DNA from: Gonium pectorale
Taxonomy: Eukaryota; Chlorophyta; Chlorophyceae; Chlamydomonadales; Volvocaceae
NCBI GenBank assembly: GCA_001584585.1
Contig: LSYV01000002.1
Span: 1,553,518-1,617,517, forward strand
DNA: 64,000 nt
Reading direction: 5' to 3'
The position numbers and the translations under genes are program-made. The first letter of the stretch is position 1, and each line of letters starts with the position of its first letter. This document shows, piece by piece, positions 25,301 through 37,468 of the stretch. Below the pieces are notes generated by a model. That model was not told the origin of the DNA. It saw only the letters and a program-made list of their open reading frames with translations, and searched no databases.

Positions 25301-26950
25301 TTCCCGCTGCGTAGGGCGAGCCATAGGGCGAGGATAGTCTTTAGCCTCTCTTGGACCGGCACCGTGCCGCCGCTCCGTCCCCTGCCATACCCGCGCTCCA
25401 ATGCCTCGCATCGCTGCGCCGACCGTTTCCGCCGCTTCCCTGCCACCCCCCGCGCAGATCGGGCGCTACGTGCTGAACTTCGACCAGATGCTGGCCTGGG
25501 TGTGGAACTACATCCAGCGCGTGGTGCTCAAGAAGACCGACGTGCCCCCCTACAGCCCCAGCTTCGCCGAGTGCATCCAGCACTTCCTCATCCACGCGGG
25601 TGCGTCCGCTCGCGCAGGCTACGCGGTCAGGCTGCGGCCCAGTCGCTGTCGCCGTGTGTGTGTTCTCTCGCGCCTCGGGATCAAGTCGCATGGGCTCAAC
25701 GGCCTGTCGTATTGGTTGCATCACTCCGTGCAGTGGCTTCTGCACCGCAGCCATGTCCGTACGCCGCACTCCCACGGTCCACCCTGCAGGCGGAGCCAAG
25801 GTGCTGGACGGCATCGGCACCAACCTCAAGCTCACGGAGGCGCACCTGTGGCCCTCGCGCGCGGTGCTGCGGTACTTTGGAAACATCAGCAGCAGGTGTG
25901 TTATGTGTGTGGATGGGAGGATCGGCACGAAGTGGCAGGCAGCCGGGGCACACCTGTTGGACCGCGATTTGCTGTGTTGCCGACCCTCGAAAGCGCGAGG
26001 GGCTGGGCGGGTAATACAGCATTCAACCTTCGGGCGCCTCCTCTCCAGGTCACACCCTCTTTTATGTTAGGATATTATGTCGGGAGCACATGAGCAGTTT
26101 CCCGGTACGCGGGTTACAACCGCGTGTGATCCTCTTGCCCCTCCCTGCCCACAGCACGACCTGGTACACGCTGGCCTGCATCGAGAGCCTGCGCGGCGTG
26201 CGCAAGGGCGACAAGGTGCTCATGGTCGGCGTCGGCAGCGGCATCAAGTGCGGAGTCTGCGTGTGGAAGGTACGCGGCGGCGCGCGGTGGGGGAAGGATG
26301 CCCGACTGCGGGGCGAAGGGGTGCGGCAAGGAATGGGGCCAGGGTGGAGCCATTGGGCCGGCGGGCGGGTGGGCGGTGCATGTGACGACTTGGCGCTGCT
26401 CCAGGTTGGCACTGCTCCCGGTCTTCGGCCAGTGCTTGATGGCTGCATCTGACTGCATTGGTCGGCAGCCTAGAGTGGAGGGCTGCTTCAGCGCTGGTTG
26501 GCAAAGCTGGGAAAGGACCCATGGGTCACTTCTGCATGCCCCTGCTTGCTTCATTTTGTGTTGAATACGCTCGTGCAAACAAGCATTTTGGTCCTGCTGA
26601 ATTGTATCAACAGGCTTAACGTTCGCACGGTGCTCTAGCTGTTGTGTGTCACTCCACGCCCTCAATGCCACGCGCGCGCGTCCGCCGCTACTGCATACAT
26701 GCCGCAGGCCCAGCGCGACATCGAGGACGTGCACGAGGCGTGGCGCATGCGCGCAGAGGCGGGCGACCGCGTGCGGCTGGCGGACGTGCGCCACGGCGGT
26801 CTGCACGTGGGACTGCGCCTGCTGTCGCTGGCCATCCTGGCGCTGCTGCTGGCGCTGCTCTACCGCGTCTTCGTGGCGGCGGGCGGGCTGCCGTCGCTGG
26901 ACTCGCTGCCCATCCCCGGCAAGAGCGCCTTCCAGAAGTACTTCGCCTGA
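22342..26950 (+). CDS. KCS: 3-ketoacyl-CoA synthase (FAE1/KCS family), 10 exons, 491 aa
   Basis: Exons 22342-22366, 22453-22544, 23257-23499, 23776-23964, 24457-24674, 25096-25198, 25458-25599, 25790-25895, 26155-26269, 26708-26950; phases agree (1,476 nt). KCS enzymes condense malonyl-CoA with long-chain acyl-CoA in the ER, the first step of very-long-chain fatty acid elongation. Landmarks are VYLLDFYCYKP near the start, CSIYCPTPS, then HLGGMGCANG with catalytic Cys168, FLIHAGG with His336 and FGNISS with Asn369. The Cys-His and His-Asn spacings (168 and 33) equal those of Arabidopsis FAE1 (C223, H391, N424). Plant KCS start with two membrane helices; here that region is absent from the model, and a strong hydrophobic helix sits at the C-terminus (about 440-465, LLSLAILALLLALLY). 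An upstream exon may be missing, because the short first exon is the weakest part. Confidence 0.9.
23194..23248 (+). repeat. Tandem duplication of 27 bp next to a KCS 3' splice site
   Basis: TCCCTCACGGGCGCAAATGC plus seven more bases occurs twice with a 28-bp period, ending 8 bp before the acceptor of KCS exon 3. Confidence 0.85.
24104..24194 (+). repeat. Dispersed repeat, copy B
   Basis: Second copy of the repeat at 11522-11625, inside intron 4 of the KCS gene. The two copies differ by scattered substitutions and one short indel, as old copies of a small non-autonomous element would. Confidence 0.8.
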
Positions 26951-29832
26951 GCGACCGCCGCGCAGCGACCGCCGCGGGGCACGTGAGCAAGCGCCGCGGG
27001 CGCGCTCCGTGCTCACCAGATGCGGCGCACACGGTACAAGCGGCGGCGTGTGCCAGCGCGTTCTGGGCCCTCCTCCCGATGGGTCGCCACGGGGGGGGGG
27101 GGTTTGGGACGGCGGCTGCGAACGCGCAATTAGAGTGTAGCGCGGCGCGGTGATGGGCGGTTTGGAGGATTGTGGGGCTACTGGCGGGTGAGGTTGGGCC
27201 TGCTTGCACAGCAAGACGGCAACAACGGGTTATGATCTGGCACACGCACCCACCCGATAGTGAGCATTCGACGAGTGCATAGCCATTCCGACGTTCCATT
27301 TATGTAGGCTGAAATGGGCCAACCCAGGGGTGTACCATCAGGCGTTGCTGGTTCAAGATTTATGGTTCCTTTACTGCTAGTCCTTGATACGTCTTGACCG
27401 CTGGTTGGTTTCTCTCCTGGGTTCACGAACTCACGAACAACATAATCCTCCGTATCGGTTCCCGCGGATGGCTCTAAAACTGCACTTCTGCTGGACCCAG
27501 CAGGGCGGGGCGGTACCCAGGGGTGGTACCTGAGCATAAAGTTGTTCTTTTCCAGCATGCATCCGGGCATGTTGCGGTCGTAGGCCTCGTTTTTGAGCGC
27601 TGCAGCACGCGTTGCGTCTCGTTGGTGCGAGCAAGCCCCCCTTGATCGATGTTTCATTGCCTTTTTACCTTCCCAAGGCTGTACTACGGCTTGATGCCTG
27701 ATGAGGCCACGTCGCACAGGCAGTTCAAAATGCGTCGTATTGTACCGGCATGTTGGTAAAGCCATACTCGTATCTTGGTACAGGCAACACATGTAAGTGA
27801 CTGTGCGCAACGGGACTGCCAAGGTGCTCACGAAAATCCGCGGAGTGTGCTGCATGCGTTGTGCTCGGCTTGGAAGTATTGCATGGCTTTACAGCACGGT
27901 GTATGTGCCCCCTAGCTCGCATCCCTGCACAATCCTGCAGTCCCGTCATGGCAGGTACGCCTTGCCCATCAAGCGGAAGGTAAAGGCGGTCTCGCCTCTA
28001 AGCAGCATCATTCCTCGCCGGCTCCCGCGAACTCAAACCGTTTTGCCTCCAGCCCCAATCAAGCGGCCCTGGATAGAGTGTCGCTTGCATTTCGGCGGCG
28101 CTGCACTCGCTGCAAGCCAGCAGCAGGGGAGACGGCACCATCACTCGATCACCAAGCTGCTGGTCTCGCCAACCTAAAGATCTCAGTGTGCACGTAGTGT
28201 GCGTTAAAGCGCCCCCGCCTCGTGCTCATCCTCGTGCTCTCCGTGTATTTGCATAGGCAGAACGAACGCGTTATTACATCATGACTGAAACGTGCCCAAC
28301 ATACGTATGTGGGCCGTCGCATATTGGCACGGTTACACACTGGCCTCAGCACATGGACTGCAGCGTACGGCCCTGCCTCCTGTAAGCGAGCAACCAACCA
28401 CTGTACCTCAGCTTGCTCAGAACATTGAGGATAATTAGAGGTTTCAACCCCGCGAGCCCAACTCGCCAATCCATGTGCGGGCCATAAGTCACATTCGGCC
28501 CAAGACATATGCGCCCCTACGTGGCGGCCGTCGCCATACCGGCAAGGAGCCACCAAGGCCTCAAGACACGTCCTGGCATATGGTACACGGAACACGGACA
28601 GGCGCAGGCAGCGGCTCATGACACCGGAATACTGAATTGTCTGGCCGAAGAACTGTCTAGGGACTACATAGGTGTCTAACGCGGGACCATACCACTCAAG
28701 ACTGGCAAACACTCGGAGGCCCTGGTCAGGTAAAGGAACGCGTTCAAACGAGGCCCGCTCCAAAAGCACGCATACAAAGTGTCCTGTATAGGCAAGGACT
28801 AGGCCATCGGATACGGACGTATCGCAACGGCTGTCACTCAGAGGCGTCCTTGAACACGCCGCCACGCAGCAGATGTGTGCGTTTGCGTCATGACCGTGAG
28901 GTTTAGCATAGCCAGAAAGCAACGTGCAACGCAGAGAAAGAAGCGCAGAGAAGCAGCGCCAGGAATCGGGTTGAGAGAGCAGCAAACTGCCCTCCACATT
29001 CCCCTCGATAGACATACGGGCTTTCGCTCCACTGTTCAGCAGGGCTGCTAATATTTGGTTTGATAGAAACCCTAGCCCGATATTGGAATAAAATACAGCA
29101 GAGTACAAAACTTGGCCGTCGGAATACCCGCCCGCGTGCGCCACCGGACAGCCAGCCTCCGGTGGGCCCTCTCGACCGACGTCTGCGAGAACGATCCACG
29201 ACGCTCACTCTCACAGTTGGATCACCTCGAGCTCGCTGCTGCTCTCCCTAGCTGGCGTACCTTGCATGGGCGCCACCCCCAACCTCCATCACATCCTCTG
29301 AACACTCGCACAGCCGCTCAGACCGGGCCGCCGGCATGAGTCCCGGCCGGACCTACCCTTGAATCGCACAGCCGACATGGGTTCGGCCGGCCGCGCACCA
29401 GCCTGCGGACCCAGATACCAATGGGTCTGGCGGGTATGGCGCGGCCAAAGCTGGCTTCAAGACGCCTGGCGGGCGCCTACAACTGCACCAAATGATCATA
29501 ACGCTTATTCCCAACATTCACTACGGGATATCTCGCGCCGCTGCGCCACCGCCGTCCCCGGCCGGCCGCATACAGCAACCGTAACGCACTGGGGACACAA
29601 GCCCCTCCAGCCGAAACCGCAATCGCGCTCACGACTGTTCACATTGCAACGGTGCTGGCATTTGGTGCCACAGCGTCACTTCCCCCTCTTGGCTCTCGAC
29701 GGAACGCGCCGCCAGTCCCTTCATGTGCCGTACGCTTCTAGCTCCTTCGAGGCGCCACTTCCGTCACCGAAGATGCGCGTAGGGAAGCACATCTCGCCCC
29801 TCCTGCTGCACGCGGGTAGGCCGCAACAAGGC
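26951..29832. other. Spacer between convergent KCS and OPR genes, 2.9 kb
   Basis: Contains 3' UTR sequence (TGTAA at 27792-27796, plus strand) and the doubtful long frame at 28149-29144. A frame on the minus strand at 27178-27855 is open for 225 codons but has no protein-like features. Confidence 0.5.
28149..29144 (-). CDS. Long open frame without recognised homology (doubtful)
   Basis: A 331-codon stop-free frame on the minus strand in the gap between KCS and OPR genes. The first true ATG (near 29014) would give about 288 residues. The translation is rich in Cys, Arg, Ser, Trp and His, shows no domain, transit peptide or clear membrane segment, and no splice sites extend it. The length is more than expected in DNA of this base composition but not decisive. 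It could overlap the 3' UTR of the OPR transcript. I list it only so it is not lost. Confidence 0.15.
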   Translation of the reverse strand: MAHAGGYSDGQVLYSAVFYSNIGLGFLSNQILAALLNSGAKARMSIEGNVEGSLLLSQPDSWRCFSALLSLRCTLLSGYAKPHGHDANAHICCVAACSRTPLSDSRCDTSVSDGLVLAYTGHFVCVLLERASFERVPLPDQGLRVFASLEWYGPALDTYVVPRQFFGQTIQYSGVMSRCLRLSVFRVPYARTCLEALVAPCRYGDGRHVGAHMSWAECDLWPAHGLASWARGVETSNYPQCSEQAEVQWLVARLQEAGPYAAVHVLRPVCNRANMRRPTYVCWARFSHDVITRSFCLCKYTESTRMSTRRGRFNAHYVHTEIFRLARPAAW

Positions 29833-32800
29833 CTATACGACGAGGAATTCCCGGGCGAAGGCCAGAAAGTCGGCCGCCGAGCTTGAGGGCGCCCCGCGCT
29901 GCATGTGCCCCAGAGCCGCCACCAGCACGCGCAGCTGCGGCTGATGCAGGTTCGACAGCCGGGGCCGGGCGGCCTCCACCAGCGCATCCGTCCAGCTGCG
30001 GTGTCGGACAAGAGCACGAGACGCAGGGACGCATGGAATGGTGGTCCTGAGCACTGTTGCACAGGGCTTCTACCGTACTGGGGAATAAGATGGCAGCGCT
30101 TCCAAGCTGCGCGGACACCTTGTTACTGGGTGCGCTGCAGCACGCGAGGTTGCAGGGGCAGGGCGTACCCATTGCCCCGGGCTCACGCAGCATCACGGAT
30201 GCAATCCAGAATGCAGTCATGTGCGGACAGCAAAGCTTTGCAAGCTGGCCCCCCGCTCCCCTGGCCCGCCCTGCCCGCGCACCTCACGTCCGGTTGCTCC
30301 ACCGCGCAGCTCACGACGGCCCAAGCCACGTTCACCAGCTCCTGCACGTGATCGGCCCAAGCAGGCGACGCAGGCGTAGCGTCAGCCCAGCGAGCCGCAA
30401 AGCACAGCGTACCCTCGTACAAGCCGGGTCTGCAGCAGCGCTTTTCGACAGGCTGTGTGCGCCAACATCACGCGCTCACTGCGCATCACCCACACTTTCG
30501 TCCCACCCGCCCCACCTGAGTGTCCAGTTGCGCAAGCCCCGGCCGCGAGGTGTCGTAGAAGCGCGCCATGAAGTCCGCCCCGGGCCGCTGGTTGAGGTGG
30601 TCCAGCAGCATCAGGACGCGGGCCAGCTCGGTGGGTGTGAAGCGGCCCAGCGATGCCTCCACGGCGGCCATGTAGGACGTCATCCATGACTGGCCGGGCC
30701 GGTGGCGGAACAAGTGCAGGCAGCTCAGCACCTGCGGAGGCGGGGTGGGGGGAGGGGCACGCGCGCGTGTGTCGATGTGCATGCGTGTGTGGAGAGCGGG
30801 CGGTGGGCGGGAGAGGCGCCACGGCGCGACCGGGGTTGTGAACTCGACGCGGTTGGTGGGAGTGTGGCTGCCTGGTGCGCACCGTGGGCCCATCCCGCGA
30901 CCATGTGCCGGCCCAGATCACCTTCTCTTGTCCCATGTACCCTTTCTCCCTGCCGCAAAAGACCTACAGGACCCCGACTCGCCTGCAGCAGCTGCGGCGG
31001 CTGGAAGAGGCCCAGCCGCGGCTCAGTGGCGGAGCAAAAGGAATCGAGCCAGTGCGCGGTGGGTGAGACCTTGAGCGCGTTGAGCATGATGAGCAGCGAC
31101 GACAGCTCCCCCGCGGCGAGGGACTCGAAGCGGCCCTCGAACGCCTCCAGGAAGCTCTCCCACCTGCCCAGGTCGGCATGAGAGGCAGGAGCAGGGCGGC
31201 ATGAAATGGCGCTGGGACCGGCCAGGAAACGCCAAGCACGGTGCATCGTCACACATGGCTAGATCAGTATGGGCCCATGTCGTTGCGCAACCGCCATGAC
31301 ATAGACGAGCGCTACGCGGCCGCCCTCCGGCCTCCTGCCACCTGCTCTCGCCGCCCCCGCCCTGCTCACCACTCGTCGTTGGGGCGGTGCCCCCGCGACA
31401 CCAAGTACGCCAGTACCACCGACAAGTCCAGCGTGCTCAGCAGGCTCAGCTTGCAGCGCACCCCGTCCATCAGCTCGTCCAGCCAAGCGCCCGGCGGAGC
31501 CAGGTCCAGCGACGCCAGGCTGTACACCACGCTGTTGAGCGCTTCTGCCGTAACGGCAGCCGACAGCATGCCGCCACCGGCGCCGCTGGAGCCAGCGGAG
31601 GAGGAGGACGAGGAGGACGAGGAGGAGGGGGACGGCGACGGCGGGGTCGCAGGACGTGAGCTGATGCCCGGCGCTGGACCGGGGGCGGCGCCGCCAGCAG
31701 CGGCGCCAAGCGGCACCAAGGTCGCGGTGGATGCCAGCTCCGCGCCAGAAGCCTTGGGTCCTAAAGCGTCGATTGACAGGGTTTCGGTGGAGACTGGGGC
31801 TCCGTCGGACTCTGCGCCGCCCGGCTGCTGTGCAGTGGCCAGAGTGGCGCCGTCCTCCACAGGCTCGGGTGTGGGCCAGCGTAGCTGCGCGGCCCCGGCG
31901 GCGAATAGGCGTCGCTGCAGGGCGGCGAAGTAGGCGCTCTGCCAGGCGTTGGAGGGGCGGTAGTTGAGTGTCGCCATGGCCTGTCGGGGTGAAAAGGGGA
32001 GAGGGTGCGCGATTGGTCGCCGTCAGTGATGCACACCCATACGCTGTCAAAAGCGACGCTCCTGGCCAGAGGATGATGATGTTAGCTACATACTCACAAA
32101 AAATGACCGTGCATGCTGCTGAGTAACGAAGCCCGGTCTCATGCCCCGCACCTCAGCAGTACGGGGCTCCGACATTCATAGGCTTAACGTGCCCTAACCC
32201 AGACCCGAACGCCCTCACACTGCGCCGTCAACTCCAGAGCCCACATTCAGCACCCCAGCCCAGCCGGCAAGCGCACCCCAGCCCCCACAGCCGGCCCATC
32301 AACGCACACCCACCCCAGGCTCCACGTGTCACCGGAGGCCCCACCCCACGCCCCAGGCTCCACACGTCCCGCACCTTGAGCACCACCGCCAGCATGTTGG
32401 GACCCAGCTCCCGCAGCCGCGGCATAGACGCGTACTCCCACCGCTCCAGCCATGAGGCCGGCGCTTCCGGCGCTACGCACGACACCGCCCACAGCAGGTT
32501 CGCCAGCTGCGGCGCGCTCAGCTGCTGCTCGTCGCAGCCGGAGCCACCGGCCACGGCGCCGTTGGCGCTGCGCTCCGAGATGGCGAAGAAGTCCCTGACC
32601 CACGGGTCGGGCAGGTGCAGCCCCAGGCTGGCAGAGGCCACCAGCAGCGAGCAGCGCTGCTGCGGGGTCATCAGCCCGAGGCGGCGCCGCGTGGCGGCGC
32701 AGAAGGCCGCCTGCCAGGCGAGGTTGGGTTTGTGGGACAGGCGCACGAGCGAGAGTGCCACTGTGACGAGCTCGGCGCTGGTGAGGCCGGGCAGCAGCGG

Positions 32801-35800
32801 CTGCGCGCAGGACAGCAGCGAGTCGAGGGTGGTGCCGGGCAGGGGCAGGCCGGCGGCAGCCAGGGATGAGAGGACGGGCGCCACGTCGGTGGTGGTCAGC
32901 TGCTGGGCGTGGAAGGTCGCCATGCTGTGGGCAAGGGAGGTCATAACAAGAGGCGGGCGGGGCGGAGGGAGGAAGGACGTGAGTTGAGCGGGGACGCTGG
33001 GAGTGAACCGCGGTTCACAGACGCCAGCCGCATCATCCTGCCACGCGCCGTGCCCGTCTCACCGCCGCACACTGGCGAGCCGTCGTTGCCTGCCCCGCCC
33101 TTACGGCGCCCAAAATCACCAACAAAAACTCACCCTTCCGCAACGATGGACCGCAGCTCGCTCAGCTCGTCCGCCATCGACCCTGCAGCCCGCCCCTCCT
33201 TCACGGTGGCGGCGGCGGCCGTGGTGGCGGCGGCGGTGGCAGCGCCGCCCTCGCCCTCCCCCAACTGGCTCTCCGCCTCCGCCAGCGCCTGCCATGCCTC
33301 GCACAGCCCCGAAAGCGACGAGTCCGGCACCCGCGCTGCCACCGCAGCCACCATGGCCCGCCGCCACTCGTCGAACGACAGGGCGACAGAGCGAAGCCGC
33401 AGCGCCGAGGCCGCCTCGGGGACCGCTGACCCACGGGTCACGGCGGTCACGGCGGAGACGCCCAGTACGACATTCACCAGCTCCGAAGGCGTCATCGTGT
33501 CGCGCCGCTCCGCCGCGACCGCCCTGAAGTCCGCAAGCCAGGCGGCAAGCCACCGGTCCGCGCCGGCATCACCAGCACCTGACGTATCCGTAGTCGCCGT
33601 GGCGGCGGTCGGATCAATGTTCAAAGTGCTGGGTGCACTGCCAACGGCAGCGGCAACAGTATGGCCTGTCTCAGCGCCCACGGATGCAGCTACCGCTGCG
33701 GCAGCGGCTGGCGGCGGCGCTGACGGCGACGCCAGGGCCGCGGCGGACGCTGCCGCCACGCCGGCAGAGGCGGCGACGGCGTCTGGCGGCTGCAGCGGCA
33801 GTGCGGGCAGCATCGCCGCCAGCTGCACCAGCGAGGCGTTTGGCAGCAGCGGCAGGCTGGGCTGCAGCGTCAGCAGCTGGCGGCGCAGCCACGGCACCGG
33901 GGGCCGCAGTCCCATCGTGGTGATGGAGCACAGGCACTCTGGTGGAGAGTACAGGGGCAGGTGGGGCTCTTGGTTCCCCGTGGCAATAATCAAACTGCAA
34001 AAACAGCAAATGAGTGAGCCCAATGCCGTAATAGTCGCAAGCACCTCCGCTGCGCGCATACACCTTCGACTGTCGTGAGCTGCTGCAACCTGTTGCATGC
34101 GGCCCACACCACTTTGTGTGCAACGCGAAACCCAGCCTCACTGACTCAGTTGGGGCGCGGGGGCTTGCTGCTGTTCTCCTTCCGCAGCGACCAACACGCG
34201 GCAGACATGCCCTACAGCCCCGCAGCCCCGAGGTCCGTGACGGGCAACCCCCGGACACCAGCCTCCATGCCTCCAAGACAAGCAGACCCACCCACGAGGT
34301 GGCGGCTCTGCAGCGACCAGTTGACTCCGTCCATGCGCGCGTACAGCGCCGCCTGCCACTCGCGCGAGGGCTCCAGCAGGCAGCCGCCGCGCCCGACGCC
34401 GCAGCCCTCCTCGACCGCCACCGACAGCAGGCAGCTCAGGTCCTCGCCGGACAGGTGCTGCAGCCGGCCCCGCATGGCCTGCACAACCGCAGGTATGTCT
34501 TTTGAGCAGGTTGGGGCAAACTAGAGACGTCGCCTCCAACCCGTAGCACCCTGCTGGCCGGTCTTGTGGTTTGTTGACCACACGTCGCAGCACCCTCGTG
34601 CCTAACCCCCGCCACCAAGAGAAAGTCGCTAGGACGTTTGCGCACCTGGAACAAGCTTTGCTTCCCGCCCAATCCTACAATCTTGCTGTTCGGTACCCAG
34701 CCACTAATAGCATGGTTCGCCCCCAGGGGCTAAGGGGCTCACCCACCCCAGAGCAGCGCACCTCCAGAAAGCCCCCGAGCCAATCCGCGGTCACGGGCAG
34801 TCCCGCCGAGACGGCGTTGTAGAGCACCGTGACCAGGTCGCTCGCGTTGCGGCCGCGCTGCCAGTTGGACGTGACGCTCGCGGCTGCGCTGCGCACGCCG
34901 CGCCACAGCGCCTGCACCGGCTCCAACAGGAGAGACGCCATCGAGCTGCTCGTCTCGCCGTGCGCACCGCCGTGCAGGTCCTCCATATCGTACGCACTGT
35001 TGAGCGGCGGTGCCGCCCTCGCGCCGCCAGCGGCAGTGAGGTCACGGGAGGCCGCCTCCGCGTGCTTCGCTGGGAGCCAGAGCGCGGGAGAGTCGAGGTC
35101 TGAGCCGCCTGTTGCTGCTGCTGTCGAGGCGTATTCCAGACCCGCCGGGGGCCCGCCATGCGCGCCACTGGCTCCGCCCGCCGCAGGTGGCGCAGAAGGC
35201 CCCCGATCCGCCGGCGCCATTCTCTGGAGCAGTGCCTGGAACACGCCACCGCCCGGTAGGCCCGCCCCGGCCGCCCTGCTCCCCCTTGGCGAGCCGCCAC
35301 CAGCCGCTGCCGCCGTGGCGACGGCGTCCGCCGCCGTCGCTGCCTCGGCAGGCGCCTCCGCCAGGCGCAGCGTCGCCGCCAGCAGCGCCTGCGACCAGTC
35401 GTGCGGCGGCTGGAGCTCCAGCTCGCTGATGCCAAAGCTCAGCATCGCCAGGTCGGCCGCCGAGAACTCGGGCATCCTGTTGGCTGAGACGGACCAGTAC
35501 TCCCGGAGCCAGCCATCCTCGGGCCGCCGGCGAATGAGCGCCATGACCATCAGCATGCCCGCGGTCTGGCTCGCGTCCCACCCCGGCATGCTCTCCGCTG
35601 CGCCGTCGTAGGCTAGTTCCTCCAATGACGACCCAATGCGCTTCAGGCCCTTTTGGAGCTGGGATAGCAGCGCCTGCGCGGCGCCGCCAGCGCCGCTGGG
35701 GCCGCGAAATGCGGCGCCGCCGCTGGGGCCGGCAGCGCCGGCGGCTGCGGCTTCGAGGAATGTGTCGCTGTTGCGGCTGCCTAGCCCGAGATACGAGAAG

Positions 35801-36444
35801 AGGGGGCCAGCGCCTGCTGCGGCCGCGACGCCAGCATTGGGTCCGTGGTTGACGAGCTCGGCGGAGGAGCCCTGGGCCTGGGCCGCGCGGGCCTGAGGCA
35901 GGGGAGGGCAGCGGGGCAGCGGGGACGTTGGAACAAGCATGGGCGGGGCTGCTAGGTGGGCTGGTGAGCAGCAAGGCGATGCCTGTCCGTGGTCTGGGCG
36001 TTAGGGAAGGCGCCTGAGTGTGCGGGGTGTAGTCGGTCGTTGGTGCGCAACGGGGCAACGGCGGAGAGGCCGGCAACAGCCGGCGGCGCTGACGTGGCGA
36101 GGTCGGGGGCGGGCATTGCTCGTGTGGCCGCATCCTGCCTACCTGTGTGTTCCTCCTCGGCAGGGAGCGCCACAGGCCGTCAGGGGCCTGCAAGCATCGG
36201 CAGGCCCAACGAACTATGCTGAAGCGCAGACCATGCTAGCCAACAGAAATATCACGCGTACCTCATGCGAGTTGTATACCGCAGTCCGGACTTGGCGACC
36301 ACGCCTGTGGTTAAAGCATGTGAGCAAGCGCCCTCAGTAAACGGCCGTGGGAGCGCCACTGACCGCCACGTTGCTAGAAGGAGATATAACTCGCCTGTGC
36401 AGGCCATTGAGTCCGCAGTGGAGCTGCCCCTGAAGAAGTTGCAT
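29833..36444 (-). CDS. Octotricopeptide-repeat (OPR) protein, 12 exons, 1,369 aa
   Basis: Exons 36444-36360, 36304-36262, 36218-36143, 35892-34762, 34478-34292, 33938-33134, 32924-32372, 31980-31370, 31163-30983, 30731-30516, 30341-30283, 29995-29833 (4,110 nt). At least 17 repeats of mostly 38 residues start with a L/F-x3-E/D-L pattern and have a P-x3-W step at position 20-24 (LTSAELVTVALSL, LSAPQLANLLWAV, FTPTELARVLMLL). The repeat register crosses several introns exactly, which fixed the splice sites. OPR proteins are helical RNA binders, mostly in Chlamydomonas chloroplasts, that stabilise or activate single organelle transcripts. The N-terminus (MQLLQGQLHCGLNGLHRR) resembles a transit peptide, but exons 1-3 are less certain. 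No RAP domain is seen at the C-terminus. A Ser homopolymer and Ala/Gly-rich loops separate repeat blocks. Intron 9 uses a GC donor. Confidence 0.85.
30732..30982 (-). other. GC-AG intron in the OPR gene
   Basis: The donor is CAG|GCGAGT. Using it keeps a repeat of exactly 38 residues across the junction (FQPPQLLQ joined to VLSCLHLF); the nearby GT donor would add five residues and break the register. Confidence 0.7.
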
Positions 36445-37468
36445 TGATAGGGTTGTTCACAACTCCGCGTCCAGTCGCAACGTGCAGCCCGGCTAACACC
36501 AAGATAGGTGAGTCGTGTCAGATAAACTTCTCAGGTCAGCGAACGCCGAATGGCTATCCTCCACAACTAACTCGAGCCAAGCAGACCACGGCGCCCGTTC
36601 TGGACCATCATAAACTTTACGTATTGATACGCTCACCCTGTCTTTACAGATTCCATCAGGCACATGAGGAAGTCGCTGCACCGGTCGTCGCGACTCAGTC
36701 GTATTCCAACGACACGCCGTTGCAACCCTCCTTTTCGGTCGCATGGCAGGGGTTTTCGTAGCATTTCCTAGATGGAGCCGCATACGCCTCAGCAGCGCGT
36801 CAAGCGGGTGCCGGCAACTGCCCCCTGAAGACCCTACTACTGGGTGCTATGATGCTCCCTCAGACGCCAATGCCATGACTGCCATGGGCTACAATGCGCA
36901 CAAAGCTCGCCCCTTCACAAAAGCCTTTATAGAATAGAACCCGGCACAGCTGCTCCCAGGGAGAGGGCGCCTCCCTACCCAAGTGCACGCCATAGCAGGC
37001 AAGCCAATCCCGCCAACGCCCACGAATAGAACCCTGAAGCTATTCTCATGGTCCCCATGTCCATCATCCATCTGGGCGGCGCGGTATTCACAGCGTGGCA
37101 CGTACGCACCATTTAAGCACCAGGTGCAACAGCGGGTCCGCACCCGAGCGCTGCACCGAGCAGTCAGTTTATCTGTGCATAAAGAGCTGCGACAGCCCTC
37201 GAAATGCACAGGTTTGTCTTCCGCAACGCAGTTCTACTTGCACTCCTGCTTTCGGTGGAGTTCAACGCAACGCGCCCATCACCGTACTGCGCCATGAAGC
37301 CGGCGCCATGCACGGCAGGCGACTACATACTAGAGATTCAATTCGAAGTTTAATCTGTGAGACTAATGCGATTGTGCCCCCCTCCGCAAGCAGCCCGACC
37401 AAGTGCGCCGCTACGGATGCAATACCTCATGGCCCATGCCAGGACCCAGCTGCGGCAGGGGCGGCCCC
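36445..37468. other. Spacer between OPR and NTF2-like genes, 1.0 kb
   Basis: Promoter of the OPR gene and 3' UTR of the NTF2-like gene, both on the minus strand. No further gene seen. Confidence 0.6.

Noticed and set aside
27178..27855. 225-codon open frame on the minus strand after KCS
   Set aside because: No domain, no splice context, and it lies in the likely 3' UTR of KCS; composition looks like noncoding DNA.
30283..30460. Larger exon 11 of the OPR gene starting at an upstream acceptor
   Set aside because: It is open and in phase but inserts about 37 residues into a repeat; the acceptor at 30341 gives an exact 38-residue step.
34762..35892. Several long overlapping frames on both strands of the OPR exon
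   Set aside because: They are shadow frames of GC-rich coding DNA; only the frame with OPR repeats has protein-like structure.
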